DNA of 64,000 nucleotides, from positions 8,214,513 through 8,278,512 of the forward strand of contig NC_092577.1 of assembly GCF_037975245.1 (NCBI RefSeq), in the 5' to 3' direction. The notes beneath the pieces were generated by a model. That model did not search any database. It was not told where the DNA came from and saw nothing but the letters and a program-made list of their open reading frames with translations. Each line of letters starts with the position of its first letter. Within the stretch, counting starts at the first letter, position 1. Position numbers and translations under genes: made by a program. The DNA is from Apostichopus japonicus (Eukaryota > Echinodermata > Holothuroidea > Aspidochirotida > Stichopodidae). Of the stretch, positions 48,323 through 61,021 are shown one piece after another.

Positions 48323-48895
48323 TTGAAACTAGTGACCAATCAAATTACAATTAAAAAACGTTTGAGATTTTCAATCAAATTTATTGATTATCATATTAAA
48401 TTCAAATTTTTCAACTTTGAACTTTCCATTGGTCCCTACTTTCAGTCTTTTAGATTCATTTTTCATTTTTTTTTTACTTTAGAGAGTGATATATGTATCA
48501 AAATCATCAAACAACAGTTACATTTATCATTCAGACTTAGCCATACCTATATCACTATATTACTTTCATTTATTCGATTCATTGAATACGTAATTTTTTC
48601 TATAGGCCTATCATTAATTGCAAGTGTAGCTTTGAAAGCTTTAAACGTTTTATCAGGTAACAAACACCACTTTGTAAATGTATATCAAATGGGCGAGCCA
48701 GTGTGCTCGTCTTCCAATATAAGAGAAAAAAGTAGCCTGCAAATAAGCAGAAGGTTCATTCAGGTTCGAGTCCCTGTGAAGCTGGTGGTCGATTGTTCGC
48801 CAGTTGGAAATCTTATTGATTTAATGAAGTTCTATTTTCTGAAATATTATTTCATGCTTTATTTTACAGTGTGTATATTCTTTAAAAAAATCTAA
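48323..48895 (+). other. 190-codon AT-rich open frame, probably not a gene
   Basis: A long frame that is very rich in Phe, Ile, Lys and Leu, as expected from AT-rich DNA. It has no recognised domain, and its last third overlaps a SINE-like stretch with a B-box (CAGGTTCGAGTCCCTG near 48759). I find no splice or promoter support. Confidence 0.15.
48680..48810 (+). mobile_element. Possible tRNA-like SINE fragment
   Basis: AGGTTCGAGTCCCTG matches the tRNA B-box and GGGCGAGCCAGTGTGCTCG upstream resembles an A-box region. Stem pairing is poor and the tail is not clear. Confidence 0.3.
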
Positions 48896-49501
48896 TTTGT
48901 GTGAAATTTTTCCGTTTTCAGTATCGTGGGAAAAAATATTGCTCTCGTTTACGCCCAGTGCGGTACGGTTGACATCAGCATCAGAATCGCTCTGTAAACA
49001 GCAAGAATTTGCAGTCTTTTGTTTTGCGTAATTTATGTTTGAATCCTTGAAAGTTTTTAAAGTCGTTTTTGCTCGTAAGACAACTCAACCATAAACGATC
49101 CACGACTCCGTCTCCAATTTTTTTATGTCTCAGGTGTCTACAATACCCGCCAAAAATGATGGGACAACAGTACCATGAATATAGTGCATGCATATTGGCT
49201 GTCCTTAGAACTCCCCACCCACCCCCCCCCCCGCCCGTCAATCAATGTTGGGGTTGAAAACGCCATGTTGGTCTCGCAGTTTCCAACGATGATATGGGGA
49301 GCGGGGTTTCTCCCGTGTATTTTTTTGGGCGGGGATTGTATGCCGTCAGGTTTGTAACTGATTCAACTGCTCTTACACGGTTAGTAAACAATATGATATA
49401 GTTTACCAATGTCTCTTCGATACTTGCATCACCTCAGCTTTCTTCAAACAGTTTCCGTTCTTCTTGTTGAAACAATGAGTTACCTGGATTAAGCTTACAA
49501 A

Positions 49502-50070
49502 CAGTGGCGTATTTAGGGTTTCATGCCAGGGGGGGGGGGGCAAAATTCCAATGACCATGCCAAAGATACCCAATGCGAGCTCAAAGCGCGAGCAAAACGG
49601 CTTGTTTTTAGAATGGTTCATTAGGAGTCGTTTATAGGTCATGTTGGTGTGATGGTTTCTGATGTAGCCTATGTCAAGGATACATGATACCAAGGATGAA
49701 AACGCGCGCGAAGCGAGCGAAAAGTTCTGATATCCAGCTTTCGTGCATGAAAAATGCGCAAAGATCACTGACAGCAGAAGTGCAGCTAGTGAGCGTACAG
49801 AAAATTGTGTAGTTGCTGGCTACCATGCATACGAAGTGGGCCGATGACAGGACTGCCGGAAAATGTTGTGCTAGTTAGCTACCATGCATAGAAGGGAGAA
49901 AACACTATCACACATATCAACCTAGCTAGTGCACGTGAATTGCGCGAACAAATTTTTGGCACAAGCCAGTTACCATGCATACAAAATGCGTACATTTATT
50001 GTAACACCACATAAATGCTACGGGGAATGAATAGTAGCTGGCTATAATGCATAACAAGAGTAGAGCTTCG
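49502..50070. mobile_element. CAGTGGCGTATTTAGGG-type element with GCGCGC modules
   Basis: The left end CAGTGGCGTATTTAGGG is followed by a G-run (about 49530-49541). Units with CGCGCGCGAAGCGAGCG and repeated TAGCTACCATGCATA phrases come next. The right end was not found; the module series continues with gaps to about 51110. Confidence 0.45.
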
Positions 50071-50099
50071 TGATTCCTTGCCTTTGGATTTGAAGCCAG

Positions 50100-50960
50100 A
50101 TATAATTGTTTGACCTAGCTCTGTTGACCTCAGGTGACCTTTGACCTTAACCAAAGCAATAAGAATCATCTACTCACTATGGGTAATCTATCATGATCTG
50201 AACTTGCGTAATCCACTTAGAGTGGTTACAACCGGCGTCACAGACACACACATACATGCATGCCTGCATATATCTTCATGTTGCCTCTGGCAAGGATTCA
50301 AAAAGTGGTTCTGAGCAATTTTCAGCGAAATAATATTTGGCCACGCCCCTCAAGAATATTAATGAGATGCAGATGGGTTCTAACCTTCACATGCACCCAC
50401 ACCTCTCACCAATTCCAACGAAAAAAGGTTTGAACAAAATCGGACAGACGGTTGCCGAGATTTTAGCATTTAAAGAATGTGTTCGAAGGCCCGTCCACTC
50501 ATGAGTATTAATGAGATTGGCACCAAAAACAATAGGGACCACCTACATACTATGGGTAATCCACGACCCAAGTATGGGAATGAGATCAAACCTTGCGTCA
50601 TTGACGTCAACGAAATTACATTTGGCTCCGCGCCTCATGAATATCAATGAGATGCGATAAGGTTAACAGTAACATACGCATTTACCCCACCTCCTACCAA
50701 TGCTACCAAACAAGTTTGAACACATCGGCCTTTATGTTGCCGAGATACGGAGTCCGTCCACTAATGAATATTAATGAGATTAGCACCAACAACAATGGGG
50801 ACCATCTACTGACTGTGGGTAACCTACCAACCAAGTATGATACCGATCAGATCTTGCATCGTTCAGTTATCGTGATTACAAGCCGGCGTCATAGACAGAC
50901 ACACACACATGCGTGACTGCATATATTCCTTTTGCCTCTGGCAAGGAATAAAAAGAGTCA
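50100..50960. repeat. Tandem diverged repeat with GAATATTAATGAGAT and GCCTCTGGCAAGGA phrases
   Basis: The phrase CATCTACTNACTATGGGTAA occurs near 50167, 50542 and 50799, AATATTAATGAGAT near 50352, 50505, 50642 and 50768, and GCCTCTGGCAAGGA near 50285 and 50934. The order is consistent with a two- to three-copy tandem arrangement of a 270-370-bp interspersed sequence. Each major copy ends with a short CA-rich microsatellite then GCCTCTGGCAAGGAATA. Confidence 0.6.
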
Positions 50961-51599
50961 AATAAAAGTCTACCCGGAAACGAATTTAGCTCAAGTGCGC
51001 GCGAAGTGCGCAGAAACTGTTAAGGTTATCTACCTAACATGCATGTGCAAGGATCAGTTAATTCTCACAGTATCAATACAGCTAGTGCGCGCGAAGCGCG
51101 CCAAATCTATTTTCCCAAAAATTTACCAAATTAACGCCCAAGATATTATCTTTTTGTTAGTGTAGCTATAGTATACACAATGCACGCGAAACAAGAAAGT
51201 GTTTTGGTACTTTGTCTCCTTAAATACAGTCGTTTTGCTATTTAAGCTTTCAATTCAACGGTGTTCGTATGTTTTACTACATTGCAAAATTATTACATTG
51301 GTAGCGTGACAGGACGAATATTGTAATTCAGATATCTATTTAAGTAGACCAAAGTTAGCCCATATCTCACTCCTTTATGTGGAAAAAAACATGGTTTACA
51401 CACAGAAAGCGGAAATAAACAAATATATCACTAATGCACGAGAATCTCGCACAAAGATACGCGTTGTTCGTATCTTTAACTTCGCGATTATTTTTTTCTC
51501 AGGTGAGTTGGGCCTGTTGGTTATGCTAATATCAAATAATATCCTACCAACGCACAGTTTTTATTGGTAATTATAGCGTTATAAAATCGTCCCAATTGG

Positions 51600-51868
51600 G
51601 TGCTCCCGATTGACAATTATCTGTGGGCAATTGTCCGGGGTGGGCGTTGTCCGGGAGCGTAATGGTCCGGGGTAATTGTCCGGTGGGGAGTCGACCGGTA
51701 TGGGAATTGTTCGGGGGGAATTTTCTGGGGTGGGAACTGTCCGGGTGTTAATTGTCTGGGTGGGAATTGTCCGGGTTAACTGTCCAGGGAGTAGTTGATT
51801 GGGGGGTAATTTTCCGGGGGGGGGGTGTAATTGTCCAGGGGGAGTTGTCCGGTCACCAATTTTTAGGG
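51600..51868 (-). repeat. Opposite-orientation GTGGGAATTGTCCGG minisatellite
   Basis: About fifteen degenerate units built on GGGNAATTGTCCGG. They are the reverse complement of the units at 47283-47485, 4.1 kb to the left. Confidence 0.85.
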
Positions 51869-54564
51869 CTGTGTTTTTGGTTAATAGTCTTGTATCATGG
51901 TTGTCGATGTGTGTACATTTTGATTTAAGTTCCTTTATATACCTCCTTTAGTGCAACTTAATTTACTAAAACATTTCACTGGCTTTTCCTCTTACCGTAT
52001 GTGTACCTTTCGATTTTCATGTTAATATCTTTTTCGTGCAAATACAAAAATCATCGCGAGGCACCAACAAAAAATCTATCGCGCCGCGCCGCTTGCAGTA
52101 TTTTTGGTTAAAATAAATTGTCCCGCATTATTTCTTTTTGTCGGAACATAGAGACGTCGGAATATAGAGATTTAACCAAATCGAGAGCATCACAATAATG
52201 TGTTATCTAGTCAGACTCCTACCAACGAGAAATGCAACTTAAATTCAAGAAAATAAACTGAACATAACAAGAATCAGTCCTTTTTTAATTTGTTTTCATA
52301 ACTTTGTGTTGTCTATAAGCCCTCTCTATTCAAGTTTCCTTCGATTGGTTTGCATAGGAACATGTGGGAATACATTAAACAACCAATGAGAGCAATTTTG
52401 CTCATGTAAAGTAAAACTTACAAAGAATAACCAACAATTAAGAACGCAACATATGCAATAACAAGGCGTATGACATAAAAATATGTTATTTCGAGGATTT
52501 CCCCCAATGGATGATTCGTAGTCACTGCTGTACACCTACTGACTTACTTAATGTATGTTTCCATGGTTACTTTGACACGTTCACTGACAATGTTGAGGGG
52601 TACAATGGACACGTGGTTCGTGTACTGTTTCATTCATTAGGTTAAACTGGTTCGTGTCATCTATTATTATGCTAATAAGATATTGACGGGAGTTCCAGGT
52701 GTGGCATTCTCACTGTTGACTTGCTTTAGAACATAAATTGTTTGAATCAATCGTCTGTATAATGTAAGCGCTGCATATATTTGTACATAAAACTATTGTA
52801 GAAGTAGAATAGGCCTACTGTGTGTACTAAAAAAAAGGTGATGATGTTATCGGGTAGAAACATGGAATTGACTTGATGGGCTCTCTGAAAACATACAAAT
52901 GAATCTCTCTGAAGTGGAGGGCGAAGGGAGGGCAGTGGCGGGAGCAGGTATAGGGTGTCTGATGGGTGGAGGAGGTTAGATTAAACATGCTGAATAATTT
53001 TCATTCATATGGTATTTTATTTATGGTATTACTGAATATTTTTTTCCCTGTTTCTTTGGAGTGTCGGGTGAGGCGGGATTGGGCTTAAGTATTTCTTTCA
53101 TTAGTTTTAGTAACACTCCAGCGTTAGGATGGAAATGTGAAAATTTTTATGAGGTTGGTCTGAAGAACTGATGAAGGTGAGAGGATTAGCTATATATTAT
53201 ACTGCATATTGTGTAACCAATTTGACTCATGAATCTTGTCTGATAAAAAGAAATAAATTAACGTTTTAGCGAGGTTTACATCTCTAAAACTACTAGAACT
53301 CTCACACTACAATATATTCTTAATAGGTCTATGTGAAGGATACAATGGACATGAAGAAACAAATAAAACACAGGTAATTGATAATGAAGCTGGAGATAAT
53401 AATAATAAACCACTCGGTGGCAGGAACAATGAGGGTGATGATAGGGTTAGCGGGGAGGAGGGTAAAACTACGTTGAAAAGGGAAACTACGAAAAACAAAT
53501 CGTGCAATCACTGTTATAATGGGTAGGTAGGGTAACAATGGATTGGTAAATAGGAGGTGTCTGGAATGTGTTGAGTGAAACCGGTGTTCGAATGGGTTCT
53601 AAGTGAGGGGTTGGGGTTAGGGGATGAAGGGATTCAATTACACTAAATTGTAAAGAGCAAAGCAGGGACATCATGATCGAATCAAGTACCTCGTAATATT
53701 TATACGAGGAATGTTCAAGTATGAAACAGTTTTTGTTCAAAGTTATGAATTATGAAAGCTGAAGCTCAGGATGACCTTTACATTATTGTTTAAAATTTCG
53801 AAAAATAATGAGAATAAATAAAAATTTAGCTTATTTCTTGTCAAATTGTATTTCAAACAATAAAGAAGAAATTAATGTAGTTTTAAATGCTTTAAATTTT
53901 AACCTTTGCAATTATTGAGATACCTACCGTATTTGCCTTTAACGATTTTATGGTAGTAACATATACAATTTAATTTAATAATTAACTAAATTACAAATAC
54001 TTTTTTCTCTTTCTGATAACTTTTATTTATTAACTTATTTTGAGTAACTATTTGTTAAACTGCGACAACTAAAACTGTTTTGATTGCTTGCTTGTTTGGT
54101 ATAAATTTCAGTTTTACTAGGGAGTAGAGTATTATAATCTGATCACATGGGTTTTTAAGTAAAGATTTATAGGTTTTTGCTATTTTATTGCCATCATTTA
54201 ACTTCTTTAATTTTAATAACGATTTTCAATCTCTTACGTTGAAAAAAAATTGTAAATGGATTGAACATAATTGAAAAACAAATATTTTGGAGGTTTCAGC
54301 TTGAGAAGTCACATTTATTACTTATAAACTCAAAAACCCTATTTTAAAACTCATTCAAATTATTAAATTCAAACGACCTTTTCCTATATATCTCTTATTT
54401 TATCCTAATAAACATTCCTGTCATACTAAAAACTATTTCTTAGTTAAATTTTAACAATAAACAAAACAAAGAACATTTTAAACAACCCCCACCCACCCTC
54501 CACCCCTCTCTTACCAACACAATCTTAAAATATTCCCTATTAATCCATTATATTTTGTTCTATT
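51869..54564. other. AT-rich non-coding stretch
   Basis: No gene or mobile element recognised. Confidence 0.45.
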
Positions 54565-54578
54565 TATTATAACATCCT

Positions 54579-57500
54579 CACCTCCGCAGAGGCTACCACC
54601 TTATCGCTGGTGGGGGTGTTTGCGTGCTTCTATGACCAGAAGAGCTATGCCGTCGGGAGTCTAGAACTCCTGGTAGGGCCACCCATGGCGGAAAGGTCGA
54701 CAGGTAGAAGCCAGACGAAAAGTAGTCTCCTGGTCCTCCAGGTTGGGGGTTAGGCAATGGGCTAATATCCCATTTCTGTAAAAAATCGCTTATTACGGAA
54801 ACCAGAAACGCTCTAAATGAAAATACAAAACCAGGCCTTGATGTAGTGACATGCCAGATACCAGAGGATGATAACATCAGATTCTCTGATGATCGGAGCT
54901 CGATGACGTTGGTGGGTCAAAGCCGCAAGGAAGCTCATCGACCGACTGAGTCACTTGCAAAGCCAAAACAAGTTCTGAATATTGGTAATTGGAACGTAAG
55001 AACCATGTACGCAATTGAAAAAACAGCACAAGTGGCGAAAGTAATGAATGAGTATAAGATGGATATACTAGGTATCAGTGAATGCAGGTGGACAGGAGTT
55101 GGTAAATTGAAATTAAGTACAGGGGAAACAGTAGTTTACTCCGGTAGAGAAGATGGTGTACATCGGAGTGAAGTGGCAATCATGTTGTCAAAGCATGCTG
55201 AATGGGCACTCATAGAATGGAGACCGGTGAATGACAGAATCATCACAGCAAGATTTTATTCCAAGTACATAAAAGTGACAATAATCCATGTGTATGCACC
55301 AACTCTGGATGCAACAGATGAAGCAAAGGACAGTTTTTATGAACAACTTCAAACAGTTATAGAAGATGTAAATCAACACGACATGGTGATTATAACCGGA
55401 GACATGAATGCGAAAGTTGGAGCCGACAATAAAGACAAGGAAACAGTTATGGGGAAACATGGGACTGGAGTCATCAACAATAATGGAGAAAGACTAGTTG
55501 ACTTTTGCGGATTGAATAACTTTGTAATAACTGGCACATTGTTCCCACACAAGGAAATACACAAGAACACCTGGACATCTCCTGATAAAAGGACAAACAA
55601 CCAAATTGACCATGTTCTGCAGATCAACAAGAAGTACAGGTCTTCAGTCAGGGACACAAGGGTAATGAGAGGTGCTGATGTTGCAAGTGACCACCAGCTT
55701 GTAAGAACTCAAATAAAGCTTAAACTCAAGAAACAAGACAAGAAAGCCAATCCAAGAATGAAATACGATGTGAGCAAATTGCAGAACCCAGCAATTAAGA
55801 ACCAATTTTCAGTGGAACTCAAGAACAAATTTGCTGTGCTTGAAGCAGTATCAGACGATGTAGACATTGAAGCAAAATGGGACAATTTCAATAATGCATT
55901 TAACCAGTCAGCTAAAGAAGTTCTAGGAACCAGAAAGAGGAAACAGAAGCCATGGATAGGTGTCGAATCATGGAAGAAAGTAGAAGAGAGAAAACATATT
56001 AAAATGAAAATTGAAAATGCGAAATCCATCAGAATTAAACAGCAACTCCATGCAGAATACAAGGCTAAAGATAAAGAAGTCAAATCAAGCATGAGATCAG
56101 ATAAGAGAAAGTGGGTGGATAGTTTGGCAGGTGATGCACAACGAGCAGCTGAAAATGGTCAATTGAAAACACTATATGATTTAACAAAAACTATTTGCAA
56201 TGAGAAACCGCGCCATGCACCAGGAGTAAAAGATAAGCAAGGCAATATCATTACAGACGAGGAGGGGAAAAGGACAAGGTGGAAAGCACATTTTGAGGAA
56301 ATTCTGAACAGAGATATCCCGACAAACCCCGTGGAAAAGATAAGTGATGATATACCAGAATTAGAAACCATTGACACCACACCAGTGACTAAAGCAGAAG
56401 TATAGAATGCAATTAAAAAGTTGAAAAATGGAAAGGCAGGAGGAGTGGTTATGTTAACACCTGAATTGTTAAAAGCAGACGTAGATACAACAGCCAACAA
56501 GTTACACAGCATTATATGTGATATCTGGGATCAAGAAAAAATACCAAAAGACTGGAAGAAAGGTCTAATCGTGAAATTACCGAAGAAAGGAGACTTAACT
56601 GAGTGCGGGAACTGGCGAGGGATAACATTGCTGCCTATTGCAAGCAAGATACTGGGAAGAATTGTTATTGACAGGATTAAAATAGGCATTGACAAGAAAC
56701 TTAGACCAGAACAAGCAGGATTTCGTCAAGGAAAGAGCACAACTGAACAGATCTTCATACTGAGAAATATTATCGAACAATCCATTGAGTGGCAATCTTC
56801 ATTATACATAAATTTCATCGACTATGAAAAGGCTTTTGGTTCGATTCACCGGGACAGTTTGTGGGAGATCATGAGGCAATACGGCATACCAGGGAAAATC
56901 ATCAACATAGTCAAACTAATGTATTCAGACAGTGTGTGTGCAGTGTTAGATGACGGCGAAGTAACAGAGTGGTTCCAAGTAAAGACGGGGGTAAAGCAAG
57001 GATGCGTAATGTCCGGATTTCTGTTTCTTCTTGTGATTGACTGGATGATGAGAGAGACTACCAAAGACAACAACACAGGGATCAGGTGGCAGATGATGTC
57101 TAAGCTTGAAGATCTAGACTTTGCAGATGACATCGCGCTCCTATCTTCCAGCCATTCTCAAATGCAAAAGAAAACAAATAGTATAACTTGTCTTGCGAGT
57201 AGAGTTGGACTTAAAGTAAACAAAAAGAAGACAAAGATTATGAGAATGAATAACAAAAAGAGGGATGCAGTTAAAATAGAAGAGGATGACATAGATGATG
57301 TGAATGAATTTGCATACTTAGGTGCAATAGTAAGCAAAGATGGAGGTGGAGAGAGGGAAATGAATAGCAGAATAAACAAGGCAAGAGTTGCATTTACTAA
57401 ATTGAACAAGATATGGAGATCCAAACAGTACGGAAGAAAAACCAAAATCAAGCTATACAAAACTTTGGTAAGACCAGTACTTCTTTATGGTTGCGAAACG

Positions 57501-57915
57501 TGGAAAATGAACAAAAGTGATGAAAATAGACTGGATTCCTTCCAATACCAGTGTTTGAAGAAGGCACTACAAATATTCTGGCCCAATATCATTTCAATGG
57601 ATGAGCTCAATAAATACACCCAAACTGCAAGAATAAGTCAAGAAGTCAAAAGAAGAAGATGGAATTGGATTGGTCATGTTTTAAGGAAACCAAATGATCA
57701 CCATTGTACGATTGCCCTGACATGGCGGCCAGAAGGGAAGCGGAAAGTTGGCAAACCAAAAACAACGTGGAGGAGGACAGTGGAAAGAGAAAGAAAGCAA
57801 GGCGGGTGGAAGACTTGGAATGAGGCAAGGGAAAGTGCACGAGCCAGGGACAAGTGGAAACAGAGCGTGATGGCCTTATGTGCCACAAGGCACGAAGAGG
57901 ATAGTTGAGTTGTTG
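54579..57915 (+). mobile_element. Near full-length RTE-type LINE with 14-bp target duplication
   Basis: The 3.3-kb insertion is flanked by TATTATAACATCCT at 54565-54578 and again at 57916-57929. A GC-rich 5' leader of about 270 bp starts CACCTCCGCAGAGGC. One large frame follows, and the element ends shortly after the stop with GTTGAGTTGTTG. Lack of 5' truncation, an exact target duplication and a nearly intact frame indicate a recent insertion. It is in the intron immediately 3' of the minus-strand LRR exon at 58123-58353, in the opposite orientation. Confidence 0.85.
54846..57908 (+). pseudogene. RTE-like endonuclease/reverse transcriptase ORF with one in-frame TAG
   Basis: A single frame of about 1,020 codons is interrupted only by TAG 56403-56405, at residue 520. 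The first half is an AP-endonuclease-like domain of the type often annotated craniofacial development protein 2-like, with NWNVR (residues 48-52), SECRW (78-82), YAPT (150-153), GDMNAKVG (185-192), NQIDHV (252-257) and SDHQLV (281-286). All expected metal and catalytic residues are present. The second half is a reverse transcriptase: LPKKGD, RPEQAGFRQGKS, FIDYEKAF with the first catalytic Asp, GVKQGCVMS and FADDIALL with the Asp pair. A C-terminal WNWIGHVLRK...GKPKTTW tail follows. The open frame continues 5' without an ATG; position 54846 is GTG and the first in-frame ATG is 54903. The stop falls between the two domains, so readthrough or a simple disabling mutation are both possible. Confidence 0.9.
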
Positions 57916-58122
57916 TATTATAACATCCTACATAATTCCTTTCGCGATGACCTAATTAGTCAAATAAATTCAACTAAAATAGTTAAATACAATCCTTGAC
58001 ATTAAAATGACAGCAGACTTTACATTCTCTATTGTTCGTTTAATATTGATAACTTTTATTAATTAATTTAATTCCCTGTTTAACTGTTATGATGATTCTA
58101 ACATCTACACCGGAATACTTAC

Positions 58123-58353
58123 AGCAGTTCCTTCAAGCTTGTACACTGTGAGGAGTAAGACAAGATGGCCGCCAACTCTTCATTAGTTAGTCTCCTGTCT
58201 CTGTCACCGATCTGCAGCTCCTGGAGAGAACTCAGGATAGAGAGAGAGAGACCAGACTTAAGGATAAGGTTCAGACCAGACTCATCAACAGTAGGAGAGC
58301 AGTCCCCTAGATACACATGGGAGATAGGAATCTGGAATGAAAGAATAGAGTTG
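58123..58353 (-). CDS. Leucine-rich-repeat exon of an NLR-type gene (partial)
   Basis: The minus-strand acceptor (CTCTATCTACTCTTTTATCAG) and the donor CT/GTAAGTATT bound 231 nt in symmetric phase 2. The translation runs ILSFQIPISHVYLGDCSPTV, then DESGLNLILKSGLSLSILSS, LQELQIGDRDRRLTNEELAA and ILSYSSQCTSLKELL. The S-L-Q-E-L-x-I...L-T-x-E-E-L...SLKELL spacing is that of LRRs in NACHT/NLR proteins, a family greatly expanded in echinoderms and amphioxus. Symmetric exons are typical of LRR arrays. An alternative, weaker acceptor lies 22 nt inside. No other LRR exon was found on either side, so the gene either extends past 64 kb or this is an isolated remnant. Confidence 0.6.
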
Positions 58354-61013
58354 CTGATAAAAGAGTAGATAGAGATAAATAGATTGCATTTGGTTAGGAT
58401 AAGAATAATTATTATTATATTATAAATAAGAAAAATAACGAAATGGAAATAAAGGAAAGTAAAGCGATAAACTAGGACAGTTAGGTTGTTTATTTGTAAA
58501 AAGGGATTTATTTAATGGAACGGAAATAAAGGATTGATTTTAAGGGGAGATAAATATTAACAGAAATAATTAGATTAGATTAGAGGAAAATAAAGTGGTA
58601 ATGTAAAATTAAAGGGTTAGTTTTATTGTTTTAAAATTAAATTATTAATAATAGGTTTTATAGCTAGTAAGGCTTTATAAAATAAGAATGTGAGGCTACG
58701 TATTTAAATTTATTAAATAATAGGAAACAAATCCCAAAGACGGGTTGAGTATTTAATAAAAAAAGGGTATTCAAAAATTGAGATTATTCTATCTTTTGAA
58801 GAAAAATTTTGGTACATTGGTACATTTATTTGTGTTTTAACTTAGAACTTTCAGAAGGAAAATGTTATTGAAATGTTAATATCAGTCACTAGTGTAATAA
58901 GAATCATTTAAACGAAACGCCTACTTCAACTAATACAAGGTTTTTATAAAGTTTAAGGAGATTTGTGAGAATTATATTTAAATAAATAAGTTAATTGTTT
59001 CTTATAATTAAATTACAATTTAGAGAAGCAGATGTAAATCAAATTCAAGTTTCCAGAGAGAAAGATTGATGAGGCTTTAACTCAAATTTTAATATAATAC
59101 AAATTATTTAATTATTGATCCAAATCTTTCTATTCTGCTTTAATTATAATTATTTCCAATTATTACGACTTGTTTATAAGATGATGTCCACCTGTGTTTA
59201 GTTATCAAATTCATTTCTAAGTTACGGTTTGAGTGTGACATAACTTCTAGTGGATTTATTTTTATATGTAACATTTTTCTTTCTTTGGGCTTGTAGATAT
59301 TCCTAAATTGAGTAACTCTTTTGATCTTAACTTTCTAAACGTTATCATTTCTTCCAACTGTAAATAGTACCATCCGCTTTTTGTATATTTTTTTTTACAA
59401 ATAATATTGTTATCTGGAAACACTTCATATCCTTGATGGTTTAATTATACTAATTAATTATTTCTTTTAATTTTAATCGGATTGATTGGATCTTAATGTA
59501 ATATATTCTGTTACTATGGAGTTCAGAGGGTGTAAACAGTTAGCGGACAAATATAGATTTACAAACACGAGAGATAAATCAGTTAATTAAAAGTTTAATG
59601 AGAGGATGGCGCCATTTAAAACTAACGTTAGAGCTACGGCTCTGGCGAACGTTGCAGCAGCGTAAAAGAAGTGGCGCAAGTTTTAATTAAAAAAAAATAA
59701 AATGTGTAAATATCATGTGGCCATAGATCTGTTGGCTTGGAAATGACTTACGGTTTTTATAATTAAGTGGGCAAAATTAAGACAAAACCAGTTGTGAGTA
59801 GAACACCACGATCTAGTTGCTGCTGGAAAGACATGGACAAAAGATATCTTTCTAATAACTATATTTATTGCATTTTATTATTATTAAACTTAAATTGGAA
59901 AACTTTTTTATAGAGGCTCAAAGCTCTAGGCCCTATACAGTATTTAACGAACCTATATTTCACATAAAGTGTCAGGTATATTGGCAGAAGTTAGGTCATT
60001 CAACTAATAATCAATTATTAAATAATATTACTTCAGTCAGCCTGCTCGGTAAAAAGCTGCAGGTTTCTCACACAATTGACTAAAATTTCAGACCTGGTAG
60101 ATTTAGTAACTTAGGTGATTACAATAATAATTGTGGAATATTATAGATTGACTTGTATTAATGCCTATAAGGCTATGTTATGTACGATTAAAATCGAGTT
60201 GAACAATTTTCTGTGATTTAAGATTTTTGAAGGAATAACAAAGTTTCTAGTTTGTCTATGTATACTTTTTCTTAGCTAGAATGAAGTAATTGTTTTCGAA
60301 GTAAAGGATAGGCATCATCTCACCTAGAATGTTAATCGCTGGTTTTGTTCTTCGCTTAATTTAAGATTCCTAAAGAAAACTCAGTGTCTCGATTGTATTT
60401 TATTCAATTTCTTTTTAGTTAAGATATGTTTTAACTTGGACTTTTCTGATAATCAGTCAACAACTAGGCATGTCCTCTCGCTTAAAGGCCTAGTAATTCT
60501 ACATTTTCGCGGGTGATGTTTGAGATTTCTAACATAGCCTAACTTTATTACTAATCTAGCCTATAGCCTACCTAAGTTTGGCCTGGCCTTCGTACACATC
60601 CTAGCCTTTGCCTCTATACCATACCGTCAAATTATCTCACTGATCAATAATTACTGTTTTAGCTATTAACAGCGGTTCCTCTCCATTAAATAATCCATCT
60701 TAATAACAAGTCAATGGTAACACACTACTCCCACGAATATACTACGTACTCTGCAACTCCACTAATATACTGAACCATTCATTGTCAGTGATAGATACTA
60801 GATGTGAACAGGTATTCAATAGCATGAGTCACCGATATTCATATACAGGTGTTTCGTATAGCTTTTCGCGGGTGATGTTTGAGATTTATAACAGACATGT
60901 TGGCGCCAATAGAAGTAAATGTACGTAACGTTATACATGCCCGGTGAAAACAGACAGTTTAAAAGCTGACGTCAATTGGATATGTAGTAAGGAAGGGGTC
61001 GAGGAAGTAAATA
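58354..61013. other. AT-rich non-coding stretch
   Basis: No supported gene. A direct repeat of TTTTCGCGGGTGATGTTTGA occurs near 60505 and 60862. Confidence 0.4.
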
Positions 61014-61021
61014 ATACAACA

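Noticed and set aside
48323-48895. 190-codon frame as a membrane protein
   Set aside because: Composition mirrors local AT-richness, there is no recognisable domain, and its 3' part overlaps SINE-like sequence.
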